A stretch of DNA of 64,000 bases, from assembly GCA_944470555.2 (NCBI GenBank), contig OX104127.1:67851646-67915645 (forward strand). The letters are read 5' to 3'. Below, piece by piece: positions 51,006 to 59,417 of the stretch. The notes beneath the pieces were generated by a model. It had not been told where the DNA came from. It was given only the letters and a program-made list of their open reading frames with translations, and made no database searches. Source of the stretch: Heterobilharzia americana. Its lineage: Eukaryota > Platyhelminthes > Trematoda > Strigeidida > Schistosomatidae. The position numbers and the translations under genes were made by a program. Position 1 is the first letter of the stretch. Each line of letters starts with the position of its first letter.

Positions 51006-51980
51006 TTGGGCATAGGGCTAGCAACCCTACCCCGTAAAACAAATCTAACCGCTAAAGAAACTTCAAAGCACAAACAAAATATAAAAAATGAAAACAAACT
51101 TATTCCCCGCTGGAATCGGAGAGGCGAAATGACGCCAGTTGGTGAAAGCCTTCGGGAAGCCAATTGGCCGATGTGTCTTCTCTCGATGAAAGCGAAAGTA
51201 AACGTGGGGACATGGAATGTCCGCACGATGTTTGAACCCAGTAAGGCAGCCCAGATTGCAAAGGAGATGAGAAGGTATAACATCGAAGTGCTTGGAATTT
51301 GCGAAAGCAGATGGAATGGGAGTGGACTCTCCAAACTGTCAACTGGAGAATCAATAATCTACTCCGGTCACCCAGACGCCAACCACGAGCACACTGAGGG
51401 AGTGGCTATCATGATGTCCTCAAGAGCATCGAAGGCTCTCATGCAGTGGGAACCAATCTCCTCCAGGATCATGACAGCAAGATTCAACTCAAAAGGAAGA
51501 AAGGTCACAATCATACAATGTTATGCACCTACAAATAATGCAGAGCAAGAGAAAAAGGAGGAATTCTACAGACAACTTCAGTCAACACTGGACAAGACGT
51601 CAGTTGGCGATATCAAAATTCTAATGGGCGACATGAATGCCAAACTGGGAGGGGACAACACGGGAAGAGAACTAACCATGGGTCGAGAGGCGCTAGGTGA
51701 AATGAATGAGAATGGAGAATTGTTTGCAGAATTCTGTGCATTCAACGATTTGGTGATTGGAGGCAGTGTGTTCAGGCACAAGGATATCCACAAAGCGACA
51801 TGGATTTCACCAGATGGACACACTAAAAATCAAATCGACTTTATCTCAATCTCAAGAAAATGGAGACGCAGTCTACTTAACACAAGGTCAAGAAGAGGAG
51901 CAGATGTAGGTTCAGACCACTCACTATCTAGTGCAAGGAACCTTCCAAATCAAGTTAAAAGCCTTCAAGGAAGCTGGTGA
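51006..51980 (+). CDS. RTE endonuclease (APE-type) frame
   Basis: 324 codons. Residues about 60-75 read VNVGTWNVRTM (first Asn-containing strand), about 95-105 LGICESRWNG with the catalytic Glu, then TIIQCYAPTNN, GDMNAKLGGDN, an NQIDFIS strand, and GADVGSDHS with the terminal Asp-His pair. This is the exonuclease-endonuclease-phosphatase fold used by RTE elements to nick the target. The first 55 residues are basic and of unsure role; an internal ATG at 51126 or 51189 could be the real start. The last 15 residues or so are a wrong-frame extension after a CACT duplication, so the link to the RT is lost. Confidence 0.85.
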   Translation: MGIGLATLPRKTNLTAKETSKHKQNIKNENKLIPRWNRRGEMTPVGESLREANWPMCLLSMKAKVNVGTWNVRTMFEPSKAAQIAKEMRRYNIEVLGICESRWNGSGLSKLSTGESIIYSGHPDANHEHTEGVAIMMSSRASKALMQWEPISSRIMTARFNSKGRKVTIIQCYAPTNNAEQEKKEEFYRQLQSTLDKTSVGDIKILMGDMNAKLGGDNTGRELTMGREALGEMNENGELFAEFCAFNDLVIGGSVFRHKDIHKATWISPDGHTKNQIDFISISRKWRRSLLNTRSRRGADVGSDHSLSSARNLPNQVKSLQGSW

Positions 51981-52317
51981 TAGACCTCAATTCAAGTACA
52001 ACACTCGGAAACTGAAGGATGAAACTACAAAGGAGATCTTCAAAGCAGCCATCAAGACAAAATGGGAGACATCGAGCAACATCCCTGAAGAAACCTGTGT
52101 GGAAGAACACTGGAAGTCTTTGAAAGCTATGTGGAAAGAAACCTGCACAACAGTATTAGGAAGGAAGAAGAAAGAAGACAAGGAATGGATCTCGACGGAT
52201 ACCTGGAAGCTGATAGAGGAGAGGAGGATGGTGAAGCAGAAGATAAACCAGTGCAAGGATGCTCAACGACAAGAGGAACTGAGCACAATGTATAAAACAC
52301 TATGGACAAAGAAGTGA
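51931..52317 (+). pseudogene. RTE linker between endonuclease and RT (shifted frame)
   Basis: About 128 codons in the frame that follows the endonuclease. It contains FKYNTRKLKDETTKE, NIPEETCVEEHWKSLK, RKKKEDKEWISTDTW and RQEELSTMYKTL, a charged region present in all copies. It starts without an ATG (GTG at 51931) and ends where one extra base near 52305 pushes it out of the RT frame. In an unbroken element it would be a continuous part of the polyprotein. Confidence 0.75.
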
Positions 52318-53837
52318 AGAAGAGTGCACGCAAAGACAAAAGACACTTCTACGACACACTGGCAAGTGAAGCAGAACAGGCTGCAGGTAAGAGAGACCTG
52401 ACGACATTGTATCAAATAACCAGGTTGCTATCAGGGAAGAGACCAACACAGATGAAACCAATAAAAGATGAAGAAGGAAATTTAATTACAAAAGAAGAGA
52501 AACAGAGGAAACGATGGGCCGACCACTTCAAGAAGCTCTTGAATCGACCACCACCTGCACTTCGTCCAGAAATACCACCTGCAGCCGCTGAATTACAAGT
52601 GAACATTAATCCCCCAACGAAAATGGAAGTCCTGAACGCCATAAAGCTACTGAAATGCGGGAAAGCAGCAGGACCAGATGGAATACCGCCAGAAGCACTG
52701 AGAACAGATGCAGAGACAACAGCGGACATGCTCACACCACTATTGCAGAAGGTGTGGAGGGAAGAGAAGGTACCTGACGATTGGAAGAAGGGTTACCTTG
52801 TCAAACTGCCGAAGAAGGGAGACCTCAGTGCTTGCAAGAACTGGCGCGGAATCACTCTCCTATCCACCCCAAGTAAAATATTAAGCCGCATCATCCTGGA
52901 GAGGCTTAAAGACGCACTGGATTCAAAACTGCGACCGGAACAGGCAGGCTTCAGGAAGTACAAATCATGTGCTGACCAAATTGCAACGCTTCGTATCATC
53001 ATAGAACAGAGCACAGAATGGCAATCAGCTCTCTACCTCAACTTCATCGACTTTGAGAAGGCCTTTGACAGCGTCGACCGAGAAGTAATTTGGAAACTGC
53101 TTCAATACTACGGAGTACCGCAAACCTTTATCCGCCTCATTCAACAACTATATGAAGATGCCACATGCCAAGTAATCCACAATGGGAAGCTCAGTGATGC
53201 CTTTGAAGTGAAGACAGGAGTGAAACAAGGTTGCCTACTATCCCCCATGATATTCCTTATTGTGGTGGACTGGATCATGCAGCAAACAGTAGGCAGCGAG
53301 AAGAGGGGGATACACTGGACGACGGAAAAGAACCTAGAAGACTTGGATTTCGCCGATGACTTATGCCTAATGTCACATAAACTTGAAGATCTGCAGGCAA
53401 AAACTAACAAGTTGACAGAAGAGGCAGCTAAGACGGGACTTCAGGTGAATATAGAGAAGACAGAAGTGATGAAGATACCGCACCACCACCATCAACAACA
53501 ACAACAAACTCCAATCACCGTCAACGGGAGAAACTTGAAGGAAGTAACCTCCTTCACTTATCTAGGAAGCACTGTTTCAACTACAGGCGGGACGGACGAG
53601 GACGTCAAAGTCAGAATCGGAAAAGCAAGACAGGCGTTCATTAGCCTGAAACCAGTGTGGAGATCTTCTGCACTCAGCATGCGGAACAAGATACGGATTT
53701 TCAACACCAACGTCAAGTCAGTGCTCTTGTATGGCTCAGAGACTTGGCGCGTCACGAAAGGGATTTCCAATAAACTACAGACATTCATCAACAACTGCTT
53801 ACGCTCGCTGCTGAAGATCAGATGGCCAGAAAAATAA
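52302..53837 (+). CDS. RTE reverse transcriptase frame
   Basis: 511 codons. N-terminal charged helix (EVKKSARKDKRHFYDTLASE), then KCGKAAGPDGIPPEA (about 120-135), the NWRGITLL block, PEQAGFRKYKSC, motif A with the first catalytic Asp (FIDFEKAFDSVDRE), motif B (GVKQGCLLSPMIF), motif C LDFADDLCLMSH with both catalytic Asp residues, and the thumb up to LLYGSETW. All RT catalytic residues are present, the only copy here where this is so. The frame ends early at 53837 because of an A-run slip; the C-terminal region continues at 53822-54031 in another frame. Transcription and activity are unknown; a separate RT protein without the endonuclease would not be mobile. Confidence 0.88.
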   Translation: MDKEVKKSARKDKRHFYDTLASEAEQAAGKRDLTTLYQITRLLSGKRPTQMKPIKDEEGNLITKEEKQRKRWADHFKKLLNRPPPALRPEIPPAAAELQVNINPPTKMEVLNAIKLLKCGKAAGPDGIPPEALRTDAETTADMLTPLLQKVWREEKVPDDWKKGYLVKLPKKGDLSACKNWRGITLLSTPSKILSRIILERLKDALDSKLRPEQAGFRKYKSCADQIATLRIIIEQSTEWQSALYLNFIDFEKAFDSVDREVIWKLLQYYGVPQTFIRLIQQLYEDATCQVIHNGKLSDAFEVKTGVKQGCLLSPMIFLIVVDWIMQQTVGSEKRGIHWTTEKNLEDLDFADDLCLMSHKLEDLQAKTNKLTEEAAKTGLQVNIEKTEVMKIPHHHHQQQQQTPITVNGRNLKEVTSFTYLGSTVSTTGGTDEDVKVRIGKARQAFISLKPVWRSSALSMRNKIRIFNTNVKSVLLYGSETWRVTKGISNKLQTFINNCLRSLLKIRWPEK

Positions 53838-54031
53838 GCAACAAGGAACTCTGGGAACGAACCAACCAAGAACCTATCACGCAACAAATATGCAGGAAGA
53901 AGTGGAGATGGATTGGCCATGCACTGAGAAGGCCGACTGAGGACATCACGCGTCAGGCCAGGCTCGAGTGGAATCCCCATGGGAAGCGACGAGTTGGACG
54001 TCCTGAGGGTGACATGGAGGAGATCGTGTGA
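53822..54031 (+). pseudogene. RTE C-terminal region (shifted frame)
   Basis: 69 codons reading ISNKELWERTNQEPI, KKWRWIGHALRRP and EWNPHGKRRVGRP, the C-terminal region found downstream of RT in this family. It is out of frame with the RT by a one-base contraction of the A run at about 53828-53832. Confidence 0.8.
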
Positions 54032-54167
54032 GGAGGAAATGAGAGGTTGTGGGCTGTCGTGGGACCAGGTTCAAAAGATCTCAGAGAACAGAGGTCACTG
54101 GAGACGTGCTACTGAAGCCCTGTGTTCCACTAGGGACCCAAGGGACTAATAAATAATATAATAATGA

Positions 54168-54168
<1 letters not shown>

Positions 54169-54221
<53 letters not shown>
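54169..54221. repeat. (TA)n microsatellite after RTE 3' end
   Basis: About 26 TA units start within a few bases of the RTE terminus, at the boundary to the segment that carries the inverted PLD exon. Such tracts often mark assembly joins as well as true junctions. Confidence 0.95.
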
Positions 54222-54223
<2 letters not shown>

Positions 54224-55043
54224 GATTTCGCAAGTCAAAGATTCTTGGTATATGCCATTAAAATATGAGGTAGACATTTTGAATGACTAAAAGATAGATT
54301 AGGCGAATCTACTTTAGCAGTTATAGAAAAAATGGGTAGAATTGGGTACTACAGTATGTGCATGCTGCCGTCAGAAATAGGTTATCCTCATCAAGTCACT
54401 GTTCGCGAATAGAACTTCATTGATCCGACAAATGGAGTGCATACGAACAACGTTGGTAATATATGGAGTCGTTTTAAAAAGTTCCTAAGGCTTTTAGCAA
54501 GACCGCGAGGGGGTATGATATAGTCACATATGGATAGGTGATAATAAGGCAAATGATATGGTTCCAAAGACGATAAATCCATTGGAATTCTGGATATCTT
54601 TTTTTCTCACATAGAGTAGACTTATATACTATGAATGAAACACTATTTTTCTCAACAATTATGTTACTCTTCCAGATGTTCTATTCTGTTTGTTCAGTAC
54701 GCACTCGAACGTGATTGGCCGTCACTAAAGTTTTATCAACTTTTTTATTGGTAGCTAGCATAGATAGGGCTTGTTTTTCCAAAGATTCAGTCTGATTGAC
54801 TTTCAGCTAAACTCAGATTTTAGCAATACGCCTGTAGTTTGCTAGAACTAAAAGTGTATATTTCTACAGTCGGTAGATGTGGTGTAAACAAATAACAAGG
54901 TGTTGTTTTTTCCATGTGGGAATTTTCGTTTGTCAATATACTATTAAATCACTTTGAAATTACTTGCTGATATTCTTTTACGTATGACAAAGATAGTATT
55001 TATCAGATACACTATACAGCATTAGCTTAACAAGTTCGCTTAC
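54222..55043. other. Intron-like DNA flanking the inverted PLD exon (its 3' side)
   Basis: No further PLD exon is visible on the minus strand here. The 63-codon minus frame at 54391-54582 has no PLD motif. The donor of the exon at 55044 (AG|GTAAGC, minus strand) leads into this DNA, which therefore looks like native intron carried along with the exon. Confidence 0.5.
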
Positions 55044-55618
55044 CTATGAGCTCGTAATATTCGCAGATAAATTGCTTCACATATACGATTTTTAACTAAA
55101 CCAGTAGAATTACTAGGTGGTAGATGCTCAGATCCAGATCTATGAGTACTCTTGACATCAGTATTATTTCCTTCACTACCGTAAATTTCTTCATCATGCT
55201 GATCTTGTGATCCAAGTATATAGCTAACAAAGTATTGATTTTCAATATAAATAAAATGTTCCGCTTCTTGTATCATATTAATATATGCAGATAAAACAGA
55301 TGTTTCTAATCCAATTTGATGTTTATTTTCATCTAAATTAATATCTTTCATAGATGGTGTAGGCAAATTTTGATGAAAAAGTTTACGAAAAGATTTACGA
55401 AATTCTTTTTCATCATCAGAATGAACTCCTAATGACCAATTTGCAACACTTCGTAAAGCTTGTACAGTACATGTTGTAGATTGTCTTGGATCTACAAGAA
55501 CAGTAGATAATTTTGTTTCAGTCCATGGAGTACATGGATGTGATGGTAGTAGACCAGGAACAAGACGCTGAATGATTCGTTTTGCACTTCCTCTTGGTGC
55601 AGATTTAATCTTTCTTGC
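55044..55618 (-). CDS. PLD: Phospholipase D exon E (IENQYF block), inverted relative to the gene
   Basis: 575 bases on the minus strand. The acceptor is a T-rich run ending CTCATCATAG|GCA and the donor is CATAG|GTAAGC; phase 0 in, two bases out. It opens ARKIKSAPRGSAKRIIQR, continues with VQALRSVANWSLGVH, then INMIQEAEHFIYIENQYFVS and ends ICEAIYLRILRAHR. These match the LRS-A-WS-G and YIENQFF blocks of animal PLD1/2 that come after RHFIQRWN and before the second HKD motif. Its phase and content make it the direct successor of exon D (59418-59536), yet it lies 4 kb upstream of D on the opposite strand, inside the intron between C and D, within a block bracketed by an RTE target duplication. 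The frame is fully open with no sign of decay. It could be a true second copy or a misplaced single copy. Confidence 0.93.
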
Positions 55619-56172
55619 CTATGATGAGAAAAAAAAATTATCACATTAGATATTGATTTACATAGACTGTGTAAATGACAGATAATAATTGACAAACAAA
55701 ATAAAAACTATCAGGTTATAAAAACGAAATCAAGTTTAATGCATATGCATATACAAAAGAGCACTGCGCTACAACATCAAAAATACAATGTCCAACAATG
55801 CGGTATTTTTAAATCCAACATATTTCAAGTAAACCATCAAGATGGTCATACAAAGTTTGATAATAATAATAATCGGTCAATGAATGCGAAACCACGTGCA
55901 ATAGGAATTATTCAACATTCAGTCATTTTCATGTATGAAAAATTCTGCTACCATTTAACTTAAAAAAACTAAGTAGTTATAAAATCTTAAACTTAAATAT
56001 CAAACGTTATGTGACCATCATGAAACAATCAGGTGATATTCATTATACCTAAAACATCGTTTAGTCAGTATGACAATAAATGCTGCATTAAATAAGAAAA
56101 TCTTGTATGCATAAGATCTAATTTAATGAAAGAGCAACTTGAGTAGTCAAAAACAGCTCAGGCTAATCTGTA
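55619..56172. other. Intron-like DNA flanking the inverted PLD exon (its 5' side)
   Basis: Nothing recognised on either strand beyond the acceptor region of the minus-strand exon. The 74-codon plus frame at 55739-55963 is motif-free. Confidence 0.45.
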
Positions 56173-56351
56173 GTATTTTACCAGCTAGATCAAAGTAATC
56201 TAAACACCTGACGACTATTTCACTAGTTTGGGGGCGAGCCCGTTAGCAGCGTACGCGGATGCACTCGTATACAATCGGATTACGCGCTGTGGAAGCTGAA
56301 CTGGTCCAGACATCCGGTATTTAGACCACTCTGATCTAGCTGGTGAAATAC
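56173..56351. mobile_element. MITE-like element with terminal inverted repeats
   Basis: 179 bases flanked by TA on both sides (56171-56172 and 56352-56353). Ends are inverted repeats of about 34 bases: GTATTTTACCAGCTAGATCA on the left against GTATTTCACCAGCTAGATCA in reverse complement on the right, with about six mismatches over the arms. The middle (GGGGGCGAGCCCGTTAGCAG...) is GC-richer than its surroundings and non-coding. TA duplication and short length suit a non-autonomous DNA transposon of mariner type, but no other copy is in the window. Confidence 0.5.
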
Positions 56352-56353
56352 TA

Positions 56354-56671
56354 AAGATCAACCTGGGTGGTTTCTAACTACGTAGGTTGTTTAGTGGTAG
56401 TATCTTTTGCTAGTTAGTAACACTGTCATATCAGAGATCACATGTTGTGATCTCAGCTGAATGGCTTCCAATGGAAACTATGCTGATATCACAGTTGAGC
56501 AGTAGTTGAAAAACTATTTTGCTATGAGAAATGTCAAAGTGGATTTTACAACTTATGAATGACTTAAAAATTGATGAACCATTCAGTTTATGAAACATTT
56601 TCAAATTAATCATCCTACTGAAGAATTTAATTTAAGCTTACACAAAATCTCATCCTAAAAATGTAGTTTTA
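56354..56671. other. Unrecognised DNA between MITE-like element and RTE fragment
   Basis: About 320 bases, AT-rich, ending at the abrupt start of RTE sequence in a (CAA)n stretch. Confidence 0.4.
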
Positions 56672-57357
56672 AACAACAACAACAAACTCCAATCACCGTC
56701 AACGGGAGAAACTTAAAGGAAGTAACCTCCTTCACTTATCTAGGAAGCATTGTTTCAAATACAGGCGGCACGGACGAGGACGTCAAAGTCAGAATCGGAA
56801 AAGCAAGACAGGCGTTCATTAGCCTGAAACCAGTGTGGAGATCTTCTGCACTCAGCATGCGGAACAAGATACGGATTTTCAACACCAACCCAGTCAAGTC
56901 AGTGCTCTTGTATGGTTCAGAGACTTGGCGCGTCACGAAAGGGATTTCCAATAAACTACAGACATTCATCAACAACTGCTTACGCTCGCTGCTGAAGATC
57001 AGATGGCCAGAAAAAATAAGCAACAAGGAACTCTGGCTGGTGACGAACCAACCAAGAACCTATCACGCAACAAATATGCAGGAAGAAGTGGAGATGGATT
57101 GGCCATGCACTGAGAAGGCCGACTGAGGACATCACGCGTCAGGCCAGTTGCTCGAGTGGAATCCCCATGGGAAGCGACGAGTTGGACGTCCTAGCTGAGG
57201 GTGACATGGAGGAGGTCATGCGAGGAGGAAATGAGAGGTTGTGGGCTGTCGTGGAACCAGGTTCAAAAGATCTCAGAGAACAGAGGTCACTGGAGGCGTG
57301 CTACTGAAGCCCTATGTTCCACTAGGAACCCAAGGGACTAATAATAATAATAATAAA
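56672..57357 (+). mobile_element. RTE subfamily B 3' fragment with poly(TAA) tail
   Basis: Begins within the (CAA)n run that encodes Gln residues downstream of the RT core and continues to the normal terminus CCCAAGGGACTAATAATAATAATAATAA (written here in full only as the tail at 57330-57357). It is closer in sequence to the copy at 32590-35847 than to its neighbour at 50941. Frame 56833-57126 keeps 97 codons (LLYGSETWRVTKG, IRWPEKISNKELW). The exact 13-bp repeat that follows (57358-57370) matches the bases before the 50941 copy, so this fragment provides the 3' end of that insertion. Confidence 0.9.
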
Positions 57358-57370
57358 ATCTATTCAGTGG
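57358..57370. repeat. Target-site duplication, right copy, of 6.4 kb composite RTE unit
   Basis: ATCTATTCAGTGG, identical to 50928-50940. It follows the TAA tail directly. Confidence 0.9.
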
Positions 57371-58029
57371 TGTTGCTTAGGGATATTTTTCTAAAACTCT
57401 ATTTTCTACTAAAACTTGTTGCACTTTATCATGTTTCATTTGCCAACTCATTAGGATCTGCTATAATGATATTATTATTATTATTATTTGATAAGTTCAA
57501 GTTGATTGGGTAATCTGGTCACATATCTGAATATCTTTTATTGTCAGTTTTTGTGCATATTATTAATCTCGAATTTCGTTTTATTTGTTCTATGGATAAG
57601 ACAGTGTTGTATGAAGTTTCCAGCCCATTATTAGATTATAATTCAAACATTAGTTCTGTAGACTTTGTAAATTGTTCATAAAAAGATTTTTCATCCACTC
57701 TTTCAAGAATGTACCATCTACATGTTTGTATCATATTCTGAGTTGATACTGAAGACAGTTACCAGCCTCTCCATAAAGATTTACCCTAACTTGAGACACT
57801 GTTAAAAGTCATAGCCATTTCATTTATACGACCCTATAGTTTGTCGCCAAAGCAATGCTGATTCTGAAAATGCTTTCAAGGATTTTATTATGCTTTCTGC
57901 AGGAATTTAACATTTATCCAGTCAAGCATAGTCATCATTGAGTGCACTGGGTACAATATTAAATGACTTCAAATATCGGCATAGTAAAATAATAGAATGT
58001 ATTTTTTAAGCTGATGGGGATTTCCTTTT
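57371..58029. other. PLD intron sequence, nothing recognised
   Basis: 660 bases, AT-rich. The open frame that begins in the RTE and ends at 57513 is a run-on. Confidence 0.45.
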
Positions 58030-58260
58030 AAAAGTAACATTCATCAGCTAAAGAACCACTAAGGACCTGGGAGCACTGGCCCCCAATTTTGTCTTTATAT
58101 GGAATTTCTCAGCAGTACGTACCCCATGACCGCACCCTGCAAAGGATCGAAGCCGGGACCTTCAGTTCGCCCTGTGAAAGTGTTAACCATTGAGCCACTG
58201 AGTTTGGGGGTAAACTGTTCACAGCTACATACTTTTGTCAGTTCGCAATATAGCGTAACT
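58030..58260 (-). mobile_element. tRNA-like hammerhead SINE, degraded copy
   Basis: Reverse complement of the SINE at 58720-58960: 5' part GTTACGCTATATTGCGAACT (about 58260-58240), A-box TGGCTCAATGGTTAAC (about 58198-58183), B-box CGGCTTCGATCC (about 58152-58141), hammerhead remnant CTGAGAAATTCCATATAAAG with GACAAAAT in place of GACGAAAC, then CAGTGCTCCCAGG. The core is altered in both conserved blocks, so it is inactive. The overlapping open frames on both strands (58095-58361) are chance. Confidence 0.75.
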
Positions 58261-58719
58261 ATTATCCAAGGTTTTAACTTGACATCCGCTCCCCTTCCAA
58301 CTGGTTTACCCCACTGGTCACAGCTTTTCATCAGAACTTTGAGATATCCATCCTGAACCATGTCACTAAGGAAAACTATGCAGTAATATAGTTTGCGGTT
58401 AGTGCGTATCTTATTTTTGAGGTTGTTTTCATTACGGACTAATATCAGTTGGAAAACTAGAACGAAATAGCTCCCAGGTTTTAAAATGAAGAGAAATTAC
58501 AACAAAACTTGCAAACGTTTCATCTTCTTCTACATTTATCTTAATCAGTTCATTTATAAAACCTTCTACACTTTTAATATTAACAACTCACTGAAAATTC
58601 AATTAAATTGGTGCTCATTGGTGACTAGCTTCGAGACGTATTCCCGAAGTCCTAATGAGAAGTTGTGACCGGTGGGGGTAAAGCCTGACGGTCGTGAGGA
58701 CAGTTACTCAGCGATGATA

Positions 58720-58960
58720 TTGGGTGGCAGTTGCGCTATATTGTGAGCTAACAGAAGTTGGAAATATGGACCACTGGATTCTGACCCAGTGGTTAGCTCA
58801 ATGGTAACGTGCTGGCCAAGGAGCTTGAAGGTCACGGGTTCGATCCCTGGCGGGGTTGTGGGTACGCACTGCTGAGGAGTCCCATACTAGGACGAAACAG
58901 CTGTCCAGTGCTCCCAGGTTTCCTTTCTTCCTCCAACTGATGTCAGTCTACGATGAATAA
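58720..58960 (+). mobile_element. tRNA-like SINE with intact hammerhead ribozyme
   Basis: Order of parts: 5' segment (GCAGTTGCGCTATATTGTGA, about 58727), A-box TAGCTCAATGGTA (58794-58806), B-box GGTTCGATCCC (58837-58847), hammerhead (58866-58911), conserved 3' segment (CCCAGGTTTCC ... CAACTGATGTCAGTCTACGA, to about 58953). The A- and B-boxes form an RNA polymerase III internal promoter. It has no coding capacity, so it would depend on another element for movement. Six or more degraded relatives are in this window. Ends were placed by comparison with the copy at 58030-58260; I did not find a clear target duplication. Confidence 0.8.
58866..58911 (+). ncRNA. Hammerhead ribozyme, all core bases intact
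   Basis: Stem I: GCACTG (58866-58871) pairs with CAGTGC (58906-58911). Core strand CTGAGGA (58872-58878) fits CUGANGA. Stem II: GTCC (58879-58882) pairs with GGAC (58890-58893) around a seven-base loop. GAAA follows at 58894-58897. Stem III is the tiny self-complementary ACAGCTGT (58897-58904). The cleavage triplet GTC ends at 58905. A minimal stem III of this kind is the known feature of schistosome Sm-alpha-type hammerheads. Predicted cut: between 58905 and 58906 in the transcript. Confidence 0.85.
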
Positions 58961-59417
58961 CAACTTGAAAAAAAATGTCATATTGAAATAATTTCAAAGT
59001 TACTGATAAACATTTCAGTAGTTGATAAATTTTCGAACTTATGAAATCAATAATTGATGTGAAAGGTATGCCAGTCCTTCGAATCCTTGGTCTACCACAA
59101 AATATGATAACTAATGAAAACCAATTTAAATTAATACTAGAGGAGAATTTAAGCACTGTGGTAGAGTATAATTCCATTAAGGTTCCCTTTTATATGTATC
59201 ACACAGTGAATTAGTATTACTCATTGTTAAAATTTCCAGCAGAATTTATTTATGACAATCATGTCAAAGTGATATGTGTTTATTAGAAAACTTAAAACAT
59301 ATTTTTCGAACTATCCTGAAATACTGTGTTGTTTTCTTTCAAGTTTTATCAACTCTTGTATAAACACACTGTTATTATTATATCAATCTGATTTAAAATT
59401 TTTATTTTTGTTTTCAG

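Larger units (their letters stand above)
50941..54166 (+). mobile_element. RTE-clade retrotransposon, subfamily B, most intact copy
   Basis: 3.2 kb from AACCTCGCC to CCCAAGGGACTAATAAATAATATAATAATGAG. The endonuclease frame is intact (51006-51980, 324 codons). Next come the linker in another frame (51931-52317), the RT frame (52302-53837, 511 codons) and the C-terminal frame (53822-54031). Three shifts separate them: a CACT duplication near 51926, one base near 52305, and a five-base A run at 53828 where the copy at 56672 has six. The element lies sense to PLD. Its 5' flank repeat is not found at its own 3' end but at 57358-57370. Confidence 0.95.

Noticed and set aside
50941..54166. Treating this RTE copy as potentially active
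   Set aside because: RT and endonuclease are each readable but lie in different frames, with a broken linker and C-terminus.
55044..55618. A second, separate PLD gene on the minus strand
   Set aside because: No other PLD exon is found on the minus strand within several kilobases on either side, while phase and content fit the plus-strand gene exactly.
58787..58860. Possible true tRNA gene
   Set aside because: Good A- and B-boxes, but no cloverleaf forms and a hammerhead follows directly; it is the head of a SINE.
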